A stretch of 7,100 bases of DNA. It comes from CAIYZT01 sp052387855 (GTDB lineage Bacteria; Pseudomonadota; Alphaproteobacteria; Rhodobacterales; Rhodobacteraceae). Below are positions 1 through 6,585 of this stretch, one piece after another. Within the stretch, counting starts at the first letter, position 1, and every line of letters begins with the position of its first letter. The stretch lies in NCBI GenBank assembly GCA_052387855.1, contig JBQTIT010000067.1:1-7100 (forward strand), written 5' to 3'. The notes below the pieces were generated by a model, which had not been told where the DNA came from, did no database searches, and saw only the letters and a list, made by a program, of their open reading frames with translations. Both the position numbers and the translations under genes were made by a program.

Positions 1-2
1 CA

Positions 3-129
3 GGCGGGCGCTCCGCACCCGCCCGGGTCGGGCGCTGGCCTTTGTCACTGATGCGGAACCGGTCTTCCCGCCACCGTTCCCACACGGGCGGGGAAACGCG
101 GTGCGTTTCCTTTTCCGCCCGGTCTGGCC
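3..129 (-). repeat. Left copy of a two-hairpin intergenic repeat
   Basis: This copy aligns with the reverse complement of 6970-7094 at roughly 99 of 128 columns by hand count, with only short gaps. Positions 3-40 align without a gap. It contains a GC-rich hairpin (3-8 with 18-23), the palindrome ACCGGT at 58-63, and a main hairpin. In the main hairpin an outer stem 85-91/115-121 and an inner stem 92-99/103-110 are separated by an unpaired TTTT at 111-114. The loop is GGT. It lies about 30 bp beyond the stop codon of the leftward gene ending at 159. I assign the minus strand because that is the direction of the adjacent gene. There is no T-run typical of an intrinsic terminator inside the window. 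Bases 130-158 hold nothing I can name. The family is unknown to me. Confidence 0.85.
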
Positions 130-158
130 CGGGCGCAGCAGTGTCCCGCCCCGCCGAC

Positions 159-434
159 TTATTTCAACAGCAGCTTTTCCAGCGCCTCGGCGCTGCGGCG
201 GGTGTTCTGCTGGATGGCGATGAGCATGTACAGAAAGCCCCCCACCAGGATCACATAGATCCCCCCGGCCACCAGAACCAGCAGACCGGCCAGCACGCCG
301 CCGCCCATGCCGCCCGGCCCCATGTGCCCACCGCCCGAGGTGGCCATGCCGGCCAGGGCCAGCACCCCCAGCCCCATCACCACCACGAAGACCGAAACCA
401 GTCTTTCAAGACCGCCAATGAAGAAATCGCGCAT
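159..434 (-). CDS. Small two-helix membrane protein of unknown function
   Basis: The product is 91 aa. I chose the ATG at 434 because GAGAGG lies 6 nt upstream of it, which is a good Shine-Dalgarno sequence. A longer reading from 491 would begin within the gshA-proximal spacer and has no such support. Two hydrophobic helices are visible, at about residues 10-30 and 46-72. They are joined by a short segment rich in Gly, Met and His (ATSGGGHMGPGGMGGG). The C-terminus is charged (NTRRSAEALEKLLLK) and probably cytoplasmic. The gene follows gshA on the same strand after 75 bp, so it may be co-transcribed with it. I recall similar small proteins ending in NTRR-x-AE-x-LEK in Rhodobacteraceae, without an assigned role. 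Metal binding by the Met/His loop is possible but speculative. No function is claimed. Confidence 0.8.
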   Translation of the reverse strand: MRDFFIGGLERLVSVFVVVMGLGVLALAGMATSGGGHMGPGGMGGGVLAGLLVLVAGGIYVILVGGFLYMLIAIQQNTRRSAEALEKLLLK

Positions 435-450
435 GCCGCACCTCTCTTGC

Positions 451-470
451 CCGCCGCTTTCCTGCGGCGG
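451..470 (-). other. Hairpin between gshA and the small membrane gene
   Basis: Perfect 7-bp stem CCGCCGC/GCGGCGG with a 6-nt loop, ending 16 nt upstream of the ATG at 434. It has no T-run on either strand, so it is not an obvious intrinsic terminator. It could attenuate read-through from gshA or mask the downstream ribosome-binding site. In such GC-rich DNA it may also be chance. Confidence 0.3.
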
Positions 471-509
471 ATCGCCCGATGCTGGACCCACGCGCCCGGC
501 GCGTCAACG

Positions 510-1856
510 TCAGAGGCTGGCCGCCTCGTAGATCCGGCCCAGATCGCCCTGCCATTCGCCCTGGTAAAGCTCCAGCCAGCGGTCGGCCTGCACCTTGCCG
601 GTCTTCAGGCTCTGCACCAGCGGGCGCAGCCAGACCTCTTCGCCCAGGCCGCGCTCGGCCAGACCGGCATGCGCCAGCCCCACGGCGGCGCGCGCCAGGT
701 CGATCAGCTTGACCCCGCCCGCCTGCCCCGCCAGGGCAGAGACCGAAGCGGCGACGCGCAGGCCCTGGCGCGTCTCCTCATCCAGCCCCTTGACCAGATC
801 CCAGGCGGCATCCAGCGCGGCACCGTTGTACATCAGCCCGACCCAGAAGGCGGGCAGCGCGTTGATATGGGCCTGATCGCCGCAGTCCGCCCCGCGCATC
901 TCGATGAACCTCTTGACCCGCGCCTCGGGGAAAACCGTGGTCATGTGGTCGGCCCAGTCCGACAGGGTCGGCTTCTCGCCCGGCAGGGCGGGCAGCGCGC
1001 CACGCAGGAAATCGCGGAACGACTGGCCCAAAGCGTTGATATACTTTCCGTTCCGGTAGACGAAGTACATCGGCACATCCAGAACCCAGTCGACATAGGC
1101 CTGAAAGCCCATACCCTCGTCAAAGGCAAAGGGCAGCATGCCGGTGCGGCTGTCGTCCAGACCCCGCCAGATCCGGCTGCGCCAGGAGCGGTGGCCGTTC
1201 ACCTTGCCGTCAAAGAATGGCGAGGAAGCAAAGAGCGCGGTCGCGACCGGTTGCAGCGCCAGCGCCACGCGCAGCTTCTTCACCATGTCCGCCTCGGAAG
1301 AATAGTCGAGGTTCACCTGCACGGTCGAGGTGCGGTACATCATCTGCGTGCCATGGGTGCCGACCCGTCCCATGTAGTCGGTCATCAGCCGGTAGCGGCC
1401 CTTGGGCATGACCGGCATGTCCGCCCCGCTCCATTCCGGCGCGGCGCCAATGCCCATGAAGCGCACCCCCATCGGCTCGCAGATGCCCCTGACCTCGTCG
1501 AGGTGGGTCTGCAACTCGGCCGCGACCTGCCCCATGTCGGCCAGCGCTGCGCCCGAAAGCTCGAACTGCCCGCCCGGTTCAAGGCTGATGTTGGCGCCGT
1601 TCCGCGTCAGGCCGATCACATTCTCGCCCTCGCGCAGCGGAGCCCAGCCATGGCGGGCCTGCAACGCGGCAAAGATCGCCGAGATCGACCGCTCGCCCGC
1701 ATAGGGCAGCGGGGCGCGGCTGCCCGTGAGCCAGCCGAACTTTTCATGCTCGGTGCCGATGCGCCAGTCCTTTGGCGGCTTGCAGCCGGCTTCCATGTAT
1801 TCGGCCAGTTGCCCGAAGCTTTCGATCGTGCCGCCGCCGGACTGTGGGATGGACAT
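510..1856 (-). CDS. gshA: Glutamate--cysteine ligase (plant/alphaproteobacterial type)
   Basis: The product is 448 aa. It joins L-glutamate and L-cysteine using ATP to give gamma-glutamylcysteine, the first and usually limiting step of glutathione synthesis in the cytoplasm (EC 6.3.2.2). Recognisable family motifs are IGTEHEKFG (residues 33-41), SLEPGGQFELSG (91-102), KGRYRLMTDYM (152-162), QVNLDY (180-185), RSRIW (226-230) and TTVFPEARVKRFIEMRGAD (306-324). These belong to the plant-type GCL family and not to the gamma-proteobacterial GshA family. The length is normal for the family. The ATG at 1856 has AGAAGG 7 nt upstream and starts a conserved-looking N-terminus, whereas an extension to 1907 has no support. 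A candidate promoter lies at 1892-1920. The upstream gene on the same strand ends 269 bp away, so gshA probably has its own promoter. A small membrane gene follows. Confidence 0.96.
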   Translation of the reverse strand: MSIPQSGGGTIESFGQLAEYMEAGCKPPKDWRIGTEHEKFGWLTGSRAPLPYAGERSISAIFAALQARHGWAPLREGENVIGLTRNGANISLEPGGQFELSGAALADMGQVAAELQTHLDEVRGICEPMGVRFMGIGAAPEWSGADMPVMPKGRYRLMTDYMGRVGTHGTQMMYRTSTVQVNLDYSSEADMVKKLRVALALQPVATALFASSPFFDGKVNGHRSWRSRIWRGLDDSRTGMLPFAFDEGMGFQAYVDWVLDVPMYFVYRNGKYINALGQSFRDFLRGALPALPGEKPTLSDWADHMTTVFPEARVKRFIEMRGADCGDQAHINALPAFWVGLMYNGAALDAAWDLVKGLDEETRQGLRVAASVSALAGQAGGVKLIDLARAAVGLAHAGLAERGLGEEVWLRPLVQSLKTGKVQADRWLELYQGEWQGDLGRIYEAASL

Positions 1857-1891
1857 GGGACCGCCTTCTGATTCCGCTCGCAAGGTGCCAA

Positions 1892-1920
1892 CTCGTGAAG
1901 GGGCCATGCGGGACTGTCAA
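1892..1920 (-). promoter_or_regulatory. Candidate gshA promoter
   Basis: On the minus strand there is a perfect -35 hexamer TTGACA (1920-1915). A 17-nt spacer leads to a poor -10, CACGAG (1897-1892). Transcription would begin near 1885, about 29 nt upstream of the gshA ATG, which is a sensible leader length. The weak -10 keeps confidence modest. An alternative is that this -35-like box is chance and that the real promoter lies in the AT-rich stretch at 1962-1993. Confidence 0.4.
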
Positions 1921-1930
1921 GGGATGGCCT

Positions 1931-1960
1931 GCCCGCGCGGCCCCGACCGGCTGCGCGGGC
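1931..1960 (+). other. Strong hairpin upstream of gshA
   Basis: The arms 1931-1942 and 1949-1960 pair over 12 positions with a 6-nt loop CCGACC. One pair (1939 with 1952) is G-T on the plus strand, a tolerated G-U wobble in RNA. On the minus strand the same position is a C-A mismatch, so the fold is slightly better as a plus-strand RNA. There is no T-run on either side. It lies 10 bp upstream of the candidate gshA -35 box. Confidence 0.4.
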
Positions 1961-2070
1961 GGGATAAACACATCGTTAATTCTGCGTGAATATCTCCGGG
2001 CCAGGCTGACATGGGCCCCCGCGCCGTGCGCTCTTGACCGCATTGGAGCAAGTCATTCAAACAAGGAGCG

Positions 2071-2103
2071 CGGCCAAGGTCGGAGTGGGGCCTTGGCCGT
2101 TTT
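2071..2103 (+). terminator. Terminator-like hairpin facing plus strand
   Basis: A perfect 9-bp stem CGGCCAAGG/CCTTGGCCG (2071-2079 with 2091-2099) surrounds an 11-nt loop and is followed directly by TTTT (2100-2103). On the minus strand the hairpin is preceded by AAAA and followed by GC-rich sequence, so the intrinsic-terminator arrangement is on the plus strand. No plus-strand protein gene lies upstream of it. It could therefore end a short unannotated RNA, or block plus-strand transcripts from entering the 3' end of the 190-aa gene antisense. A weaker reading is that it marks the 3' end of the minus-strand gene ending at 2126 without a U-tract. Confidence 0.5.
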
Positions 2104-2125
2104 CCCTTGGGCCAGTCCGGCGCAA

Positions 2126-2698
2126 TCAGCGGCCGCTGCCCGTGGGCAGGGCCCGGCCCCCCTCGCGGCGCCAGATCACCTGCATCTGCGGATCGGCGGG
2201 CACAAGCGTGCCGCCCCCGGCCGCCGCGCCGCCCGCCGCCGCCGCCACCGCGCGCGACAGGGCGCCCACATCCATTCCGGGCAGGGCGGCAAAGGCATCG
2301 AAAAGCTGGCCCGCCCCCTCGGCATCGACGGGCACCAGCATGGCCTGCCCGTCCGCCTGCTTGACGCGCCAGAGCCGGCGGCCCTGAAGGGTGATCAGGC
2401 GCAGCTCTACCGCCTCGGCCAGCGAGATGAACCCGCCGGCCTGCGGCCCCATGTAGCCAAGCTGCGCCTCGTCCAGCTCGACCACCCCCGGCGCGCCCAC
2501 CGCCTGCTGAAAGCTGAGCCGCGCCAGCGCGTGCCGCAATAGGCTGACCCCCAGCGCCGCGACGACCAGACCGGCCGGGACCAGCACCCAGCCGCCCAGC
2601 CAGATCAGCCAGAGGCCGGCCAGAAGCACGATACCGGCAAAGCCCGCTTCGCGAAAACGCATCAGGGCAGCGGTTGCGCCGGGACGGACAAAGGTCAT
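2126..2698 (-). CDS. Membrane protein of unknown function between rsmE and gshA
   Basis: The product is 190 aa. Two adjacent hydrophobic segments lie at about residues 19-35 and 37-57, forming a probable helical hairpin. A soluble domain of about 110 residues follows. It contains VELDEAQLGYMGP, FISLAEAVEL and LWRVKQADGQAMLVPVDA, alternating hydrophobic and polar residues that suggest beta strands, somewhat like PH-type or DUF membrane-anchored domains. This is inference only. An Ala/Gly-rich stretch (150-163) precedes a conserved-looking end, PADPQMQVIWRR. The ATG at 2698 has AAGG about 8 nt upstream, and rsmE ends 46 bp before it on the same strand, so the two are probably co-transcribed. 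I recall an uncharacterised protein in this position, between rsmE and gshA, in other Rhodobacteraceae. I do not recognise a function. Confidence 0.85.
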   Translation of the reverse strand: MTFVRPGATAALMRFREAGFAGIVLLAGLWLIWLGGWVLVPAGLVVAALGVSLLRHALARLSFQQAVGAPGVVELDEAQLGYMGPQAGGFISLAEAVELRLITLQGRRLWRVKQADGQAMLVPVDAEGAGQLFDAFAALPGMDVGALSRAVAAAAGGAAAGGGTLVPADPQMQVIWRREGGRALPTGSGR

Positions 2699-2744
2699 GA
2701 TGGCAGCCTTGGCTTCAGGGGCGTCTGATCGGGGCGGGCGTGGG

Positions 2745-3473
2745 TCACGCCCAATCCCCCAAGGCCGCCTGCCACAGGGTCAGCGCCGCCACCGCCGCCG
2801 TATCGGCGCGCAGGATGCGCGGGCCGAGCGAGACCGGCACCACCTGCGGCATGGCGCGCAGCCTTGCCCTTTCCTCTTCCGAAAAGCCGCCCTCGGGGCC
2901 GATCAGGATCGCCCATTTGCCCCCCCTTGACTGCCCGTCCAGCGCCGCGCGGGCCGGGGAAAGGCTTTCGTCGGCCCAGAGGATGCGCCGGTCCTGCGGC
3001 CAGCCGGCCAGCAGCCGGTCAAGCGGCACCAGATCGGCCACCTGCGGCACATGGGTCGCCGCGCATTGCTCGGCCGCCTCGACGGCATGGGCCTGCAGGC
3101 GGTCGGCGCGGATGCGTTCGGAATTGGTGTGGCGGGTCTGCACCGGCTGGATACGCGCGGCGCCCAGCTCCACCGCCTTTTCCACGATGAAATCGGTCCG
3201 CGCCTTCTTGATCGGCGCGAAGAGCAGCCACAGGTCGGGCGGCGCGGTCTGCGGGCGGGTCTGCGCCGTGCAGCGCGCCGCGCCGCCGCGCTTGGCCGCA
3301 AGCTCGATCACCGCCTGCCATTCGCCGTCACGGCCGTTGAACAGCGCCACCGCATCCCCCGTGCCCAGCCGCATCACCGCGAAAAGGTAATGTGCCGCCT
3401 CGGGGCCGAGCAGAGCGGCTTGCCCCTGACCCAGCGGCTGATCTACATAAAGCCTGACCTTTGGATGCGACAT
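2745..3473 (-). CDS. rsmE: 16S rRNA (uracil-1498-N3)-methyltransferase
   Basis: The product is 242 aa, a typical length. RsmE is a SPOUT-class, SAM-dependent enzyme that methylates N3 of U1498 in helix 44 of 16S rRNA on the assembled small subunit. The N-terminal PUA-like part begins KVRLYV (residues 5-10). The SPOUT domain shows KKARTDFIVEKAVELGA (89-105), the knot motif LIGPEGGFSEEE (190-201) and LGPRILRADTA (216-226), where many homologues have RAETA. I chose the ATG at 3473 because it places KVRLYV at the usual distance from the N-terminus. Upstream alternatives (ATG 3494, TTG 3482 or 3503) would overlap ubiA. There is no clear Shine-Dalgarno sequence. The start is 12 bp from the divergent ubiA start, so its promoter must lie inside the ubiA 5' coding sequence, or the message is nearly leaderless. 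Confidence 0.95.
   Translation of the reverse strand: MSHPKVRLYVDQPLGQGQAALLGPEAAHYLFAVMRLGTGDAVALFNGRDGEWQAVIELAAKRGGAARCTAQTRPQTAPPDLWLLFAPIKKARTDFIVEKAVELGAARIQPVQTRHTNSERIRADRLQAHAVEAAEQCAATHVPQVADLVPLDRLLAGWPQDRRILWADESLSPARAALDGQSRGGKWAILIGPEGGFSEEERARLRAMPQVVPVSLGPRILRADTAAVAALTLWQAALGDWA
3420..3449 (+). promoter_or_regulatory. Candidate ubiA promoter inside rsmE
   Basis: TTGCCC (3420-3425), an 18-nt spacer and TACATA (3444-3449) form a fair -35/-10 pair on the plus strand. Transcription would begin near 3456, about 30 nt before the ubiA ATG at 3486. The site lies wholly within the 5' coding part of rsmE on the opposite strand. The divergent start codons leave no room for a promoter between them, so an intragenic one is expected. 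The exact placement is tentative. Confidence 0.3.
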
Positions 3474-3485
3474 GAAAGCCAATCT

Positions 3486-4457
3486 ATGAGCCATGAGCCG
3501 CAACTTCCAGTGGGCGCAGCAGACAAGGTCGCCGATGCCAGCCCCGACAACTGGGTTGACCGCTTTGCCCCCGCCGTCTTGCGGCCCTATCTGCGGCTGA
3601 GCCGGGCCGACCGGCCGATCGGCACCTGGCTGTTGTTCATCCCCTGCCTGTGGGGCCTTGCGCTGGCCGCGCTGCCCGGCGGCTACCGCCCCTGGGACCT
3701 GTGGCTGGCGCTGTCCTGCGCGGCGGGGGCCTTTCTGATGCGCGGGGCGGGCTGCACCTGGAACGACTTCGCCGACCGCGAGATCGACGCCAGGGTGGCG
3801 CGGACACGCTCGCGCCCGATCCCTTCGGGGCAGGTCAGCCCGCGCGCGGCGCTGGTCTGGATGGCGCTACAGGCGGCGGCGGCGGGGCTGGTGCTGCTCA
3901 GCTACAACGATCTGGCCATCGGCCTGGGCGCCGCCTCGCTGGCGCTGGTGGCGGTCTATCCCTTTGCCAAGCGGTTCACCTGGTGGCCGCAGGTCTTTCT
4001 GGGCCTGGCGTTCAACTGGGGCGCGCTCCTGGCCTTTGCCGCCCATGCCGGACAGATCACCCCCGGCGCGGTGCTGCTTTATGCCGCCGGCATCGTCTGG
4101 ACTCTGTTCTACGACACGATCTATGCCCATCAGGACATCGAGGATGATGCGCTGATTGGGGTCAAGTCCACCGCACGGCTGTTCGGCACCCGCTCGCGCC
4201 AGTGGCTGCTGGGCTTTGCGCTGGCCGCGCCGGCGCTGATGGCGCTGGCCGTGCTCGCAACCCCCCTCGCCCCCGGCGACCGACCCCTGGGCCTGGCGCT
4301 GGCGCTGGCTGGAGCCCTGCTTTTTGCCGCGCACATGCTGCGCAGCCTGCGCCGGCTTGATCTGGCCGACCCCGCTGCCTGCCGCTCCGCCTTTCTTGCC
4401 GCGCGCGACGGCGGGCTGATCGCTGCGCTGTTTCTTGCCGTGGCGGTGATCGTCTGA
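3486..4457 (+). CDS. ubiA: 4-hydroxybenzoate polyprenyltransferase (ubiquinone synthesis)
   Basis: The product is 323 aa. UbiA transfers a polyprenyl chain from polyprenyl diphosphate to 4-hydroxybenzoate at the inner membrane, the first membrane-bound step of ubiquinone synthesis. The first Mg-diphosphate motif is visible as NDFADREID (residues 93-101), followed by RTRSRPIPSG (106-115). The second is in YDTIYAHQDIEDDALIG (209-225), ending in VKSTARLFG, the usual context in this family. About eight or nine hydrophobic segments cover the rest. I prefer the ATG at 3486. An in-frame ATG at 3465 would overlap the rsmE coding region and has no better ribosome-binding site. The long upstream extension of this frame is antisense to rsmE and is not real. 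A 78-bp spacer separates it from the OmpA-family gene on the same strand. Confidence 0.96.
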   Translation: MSHEPQLPVGAADKVADASPDNWVDRFAPAVLRPYLRLSRADRPIGTWLLFIPCLWGLALAALPGGYRPWDLWLALSCAAGAFLMRGAGCTWNDFADREIDARVARTRSRPIPSGQVSPRAALVWMALQAAAAGLVLLSYNDLAIGLGAASLALVAVYPFAKRFTWWPQVFLGLAFNWGALLAFAAHAGQITPGAVLLYAAGIVWTLFYDTIYAHQDIEDDALIGVKSTARLFGTRSRQWLLGFALAAPALMALAVLATPLAPGDRPLGLALALAGALLFAAHMLRSLRRLDLADPAACRSAFLAARDGGLIAALFLAVAVIV

Positions 4458-4465
4458 TTGCAGGC

Positions 4466-4480
4466 GGCGCGCCGCGCGCC
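4466..4480 (+). other. Short GC hairpin between ubiA and the OmpA-family gene
   Basis: GGCGCG and CGCGCC pair around a CCG loop, 8 bp after the ubiA stop. The overlapping sequence GCGGCGCGCCGC (4464-4475) is itself a perfect palindrome. No T-run follows, so termination is unlikely to be complete. It may partly reduce expression of the downstream genes relative to ubiA, or it may be chance in GC-rich DNA. Confidence 0.3.
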
Positions 4481-4535
4481 TATCACCATGCCGTCGCGCC
4501 GCGGCACCTCGCCCCGACCGGGCCCCTGAACGGAG

Positions 4536-6578
4536 TTGACCCTGTCCTTGCCGCGCGCCCCTGACGTCCTGAGCCTGCCGTCCTTCGGACTGGCGCCCCG
4601 CGTGGCAGCGCGGCTTGTTCCCGCGCTGGTCTTTGCGCTGGCGCTGGTGGTCTTTGTGGTCATGGCCTTTCTGGCCAGCCTGCTGATCGAGCAGCGCTCG
4701 GCCGCATCGGTCAGCGCGCGGCTTTTGAACGAGGGCTACGACTGGGCCAGGGTCGAGGTTGACGGGCTTCAGGTGATCCTGTCGGGCACGGCCCCGGACG
4801 AGGCCGCGCGGTTTCGCGCCGTGAACCTGGCCGGCGCCGAGGTCGAGGCCGCACGCCTGCGCGACCAGTTCGAGGTGACGCCCACCGCCAGCGCCACGGC
4901 GCCGCAGTTCTCGATCGAGATGCTGCGCAATGACGACGGCATCCAGTTGATCGGGCTCTTGCCCGAGGGCCCCGATGCCGAGACGCTGACCGCCGCCGCT
5001 GCCGAACTGGTCGCCCCCGCGGCGCTGTCCGAGATGCTCGAAGCCGCGGCCTATCCCGCGCCCGAAGGCTGGGCCCCGGCCTTTGCCTTTGGGCTTGAGG
5101 CGCTGCGCGCCCTGCCGCGCGCCAAGATCTCGGTCTCTGCGGGTCGCGCCGCCGTGACCGCCCTTGCCCGGTCGGAAGAGGAAAGGCAGGACCTTGAGGC
5201 GACGCTGGCCGCGCTGCGACCGCAGGGCATATCCGTGACCATCGACATCAGCGCGCCGCGCCCGGTCCTGACACCCTTTACCCTGCGCTTTGTCAAGGAC
5301 GCCGAAGGCGCCCGCTTTGACGCCTGCTCGGCCGACAGCGAAAGGGCCAAGGCCGAGATTCTGGCGGCAGCGGCGGCGGCAGGGGCCGAGGTCGCGCCCG
5401 AAACCTGCGTGGTCGGCATCGGCGTGCCAAGCCCGGGCTGGTCGCGCGCGGTCGGCGCCGGCATCCGCGCTGTCGCGGACCTGGGCGATGCGACCATCAC
5501 CTTTTCGGATGCCGATGTCTCGCTCGAGGCGGGACAGGCGGTCGGGCAGGACGCCTATGACCGGGCGCTTGGCCAGCTTCGGGCAGAGCTGCCCGAGGTC
5601 TTTTCGCTGGCCGCGAACCTCGCGCAGGCCACGTCCGCGCGTCCGGCCGGCCCGGTGGAATTCACCGCGGCGCTGGCGCCCGCGACCGGAAAGGTCGAGC
5701 TGCGCGGCCGCTTGACGGACGAGCGCGTGCAGCAGGCCACCGAAAGCGTCGCCAAGGCGCTGTTCGGTTCGGGCCAGGTGCATCTGGCCACGCGGCTTGA
5801 CCCCGACCTGCCCGAGGGCTGGCCGAACCGGGTCATAGCCGGGCTCGAAGCGCTGGCCGAGCTGGAGCATGGAACCCTGCTGGTGCGCCCCGATCTGGTC
5901 GAGGTGACCGGCGTGACCGGCTCGCAGCTTGCCAAGGCGCGGGTGGCGCAGATCCTGTCCGACCGTCTGGGCAAGGGGCAGACCTTTCGCGTCGCGGTCA
6001 GCTATGACAAGGCGCTGGACCCCATCGCCAGCCTGCCCACCAGCCGCGAGTGCGACGAGGGGGTTCAGGCCGTGCTGGCCGCGAACAAGATCACCTTTCC
6101 CCCCGCCTCGACCGAGATCGACGCCGCCGCCGCGCGCGTGATCGCGCAGATCGCCGCCGCGCTGCAAAAATGCGGCCCCATGCGGTACGAGATCGCCGGC
6201 CATACCGACGCGCAGGGATCGGACGGGGGGAACCTGTCGCTGTCGCAGGCGCGGGCGGACGCGGTGCTGCTGGCGCTTGAGGGGCGGCAAGTCGACGTCT
6301 CGGCCATGCGCGCCAAGGGATACGGCGAGACCGCGCCCATCGCCGACAACGGCGAAGAGGCCGGGCGCGAGGCCAACAGGCGGATCGAGTTCATCTTTGC
6401 CGGGGCCGCGCCCGAGGCCGGAAACTCACCGAACGAAGAGGTGGCCCGGGCGGCAACCGCCGCCGCCGCCGCCGCCGGTCAGGGCAAGGCGCAGGCAACC
6501 CCGCCCGGCGCCCCCTCGCTGGCGCCGACCGAAAAGACCCCTGCGCCGCGCGCGCGCCCTGCAAAGCAAGAAGGCTGA
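4536..6578 (+). CDS. OmpA-family protein with inner-membrane anchor and tandem periplasmic repeats
   Basis: The product is 680 aa from TTG 4536. A short basic N-terminus and one hydrophobic helix (about 22-50) suggest an uncleaved inner-membrane anchor. A periplasmic region of about 440 residues contains BON-like segments in three tandem units of about 125 residues, each centred on a P-x-GW motif (W179, W302, W429). The C-terminal OmpA domain (about 506-622) has the peptidoglycan-binding signatures AGHTDAQGSDGGNLSLSQAR and ANRRIEFIF. An Ala/Pro-rich tail follows. The only cysteines, C264, C291, C506 and C546, could form two disulfides within domains, consistent with the periplasm. No in-frame ATG exists upstream of residue 43, so the start is non-ATG. 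I chose TTG 4536 because it gives MTLSLP, which resembles homologues I recall. CTG 4542 or TTG 4548 are better spaced from GGAG at 4532. The role is probably linking envelope and cell wall; the exact function is unknown. Confidence 0.9.
   Translation: MTLSLPRAPDVLSLPSFGLAPRVAARLVPALVFALALVVFVVMAFLASLLIEQRSAASVSARLLNEGYDWARVEVDGLQVILSGTAPDEAARFRAVNLAGAEVEAARLRDQFEVTPTASATAPQFSIEMLRNDDGIQLIGLLPEGPDAETLTAAAAELVAPAALSEMLEAAAYPAPEGWAPAFAFGLEALRALPRAKISVSAGRAAVTALARSEEERQDLEATLAALRPQGISVTIDISAPRPVLTPFTLRFVKDAEGARFDACSADSERAKAEILAAAAAAGAEVAPETCVVGIGVPSPGWSRAVGAGIRAVADLGDATITFSDADVSLEAGQAVGQDAYDRALGQLRAELPEVFSLAANLAQATSARPAGPVEFTAALAPATGKVELRGRLTDERVQQATESVAKALFGSGQVHLATRLDPDLPEGWPNRVIAGLEALAELEHGTLLVRPDLVEVTGVTGSQLAKARVAQILSDRLGKGQTFRVAVSYDKALDPIASLPTSRECDEGVQAVLAANKITFPPASTEIDAAAARVIAQIAAALQKCGPMRYEIAGHTDAQGSDGGNLSLSQARADAVLLALEGRQVDVSAMRAKGYGETAPIADNGEEAGREANRRIEFIFAGAAPEAGNSPNEEVARAATAAAAAAGQGKAQATPPGAPSLAPTEKTPAPRARPAKQEG
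6457..6477 (+). repeat. (CCG)7 microsatellite in the OmpA-family gene
   Basis: Seven uninterrupted CCG units encode most of a poly-alanine run in the C-terminal tail of the OmpA-family protein. Copy-number change would add or remove alanines without shifting the frame, so it is unlikely to act as a phase switch. Confidence 0.7.
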
Positions 6579-6585
6579 CACGCCC

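Noticed and set aside
3..129. Left repeat as a tRNA-like or riboswitch element
   Set aside because: There is no cloverleaf, anticodon arm or T-loop. It lies 3' of a gene and so does not fit a leader riboswitch.
42..1871. Plus-strand open frame of 609 codons
   Set aside because: It is antisense to gshA and the small membrane gene. Its product is rich in His, Arg, Gln and Pro with no family motifs, as expected from the opposite strand of GC-rich genes.
2010..2036. Eight-codon frame MGPRAVRS before the plus-strand hairpin
   Set aside because: There is no ribosome-binding site, and nothing downstream on the same strand would be regulated by a leader peptide.
2210..2262. GCC/CGC-rich tract, possible microsatellite
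   Set aside because: It is irregular and explained by the Ala/Gly-rich segment of the 190-aa protein.
2034..2387. Plus-strand frame starting TTG with AAGGAG nearby
   Set aside because: It runs into the antisense of the 190-aa gene, has Pro/Arg/Ala shadow composition, and crosses the terminator-like hairpin.
3051..3485. N-terminal extension of the ubiA frame
   Set aside because: It is antisense to rsmE and has shadow-like composition. UbiA homologues begin close to the ATG at 3486.
3867..6290. Minus-strand open frame of 807 codons
   Set aside because: It is antisense to ubiA and the OmpA-family gene, with low-complexity Arg/Gly/Gln-rich composition and no recognisable domain. The plus-strand proteins have clear motifs.
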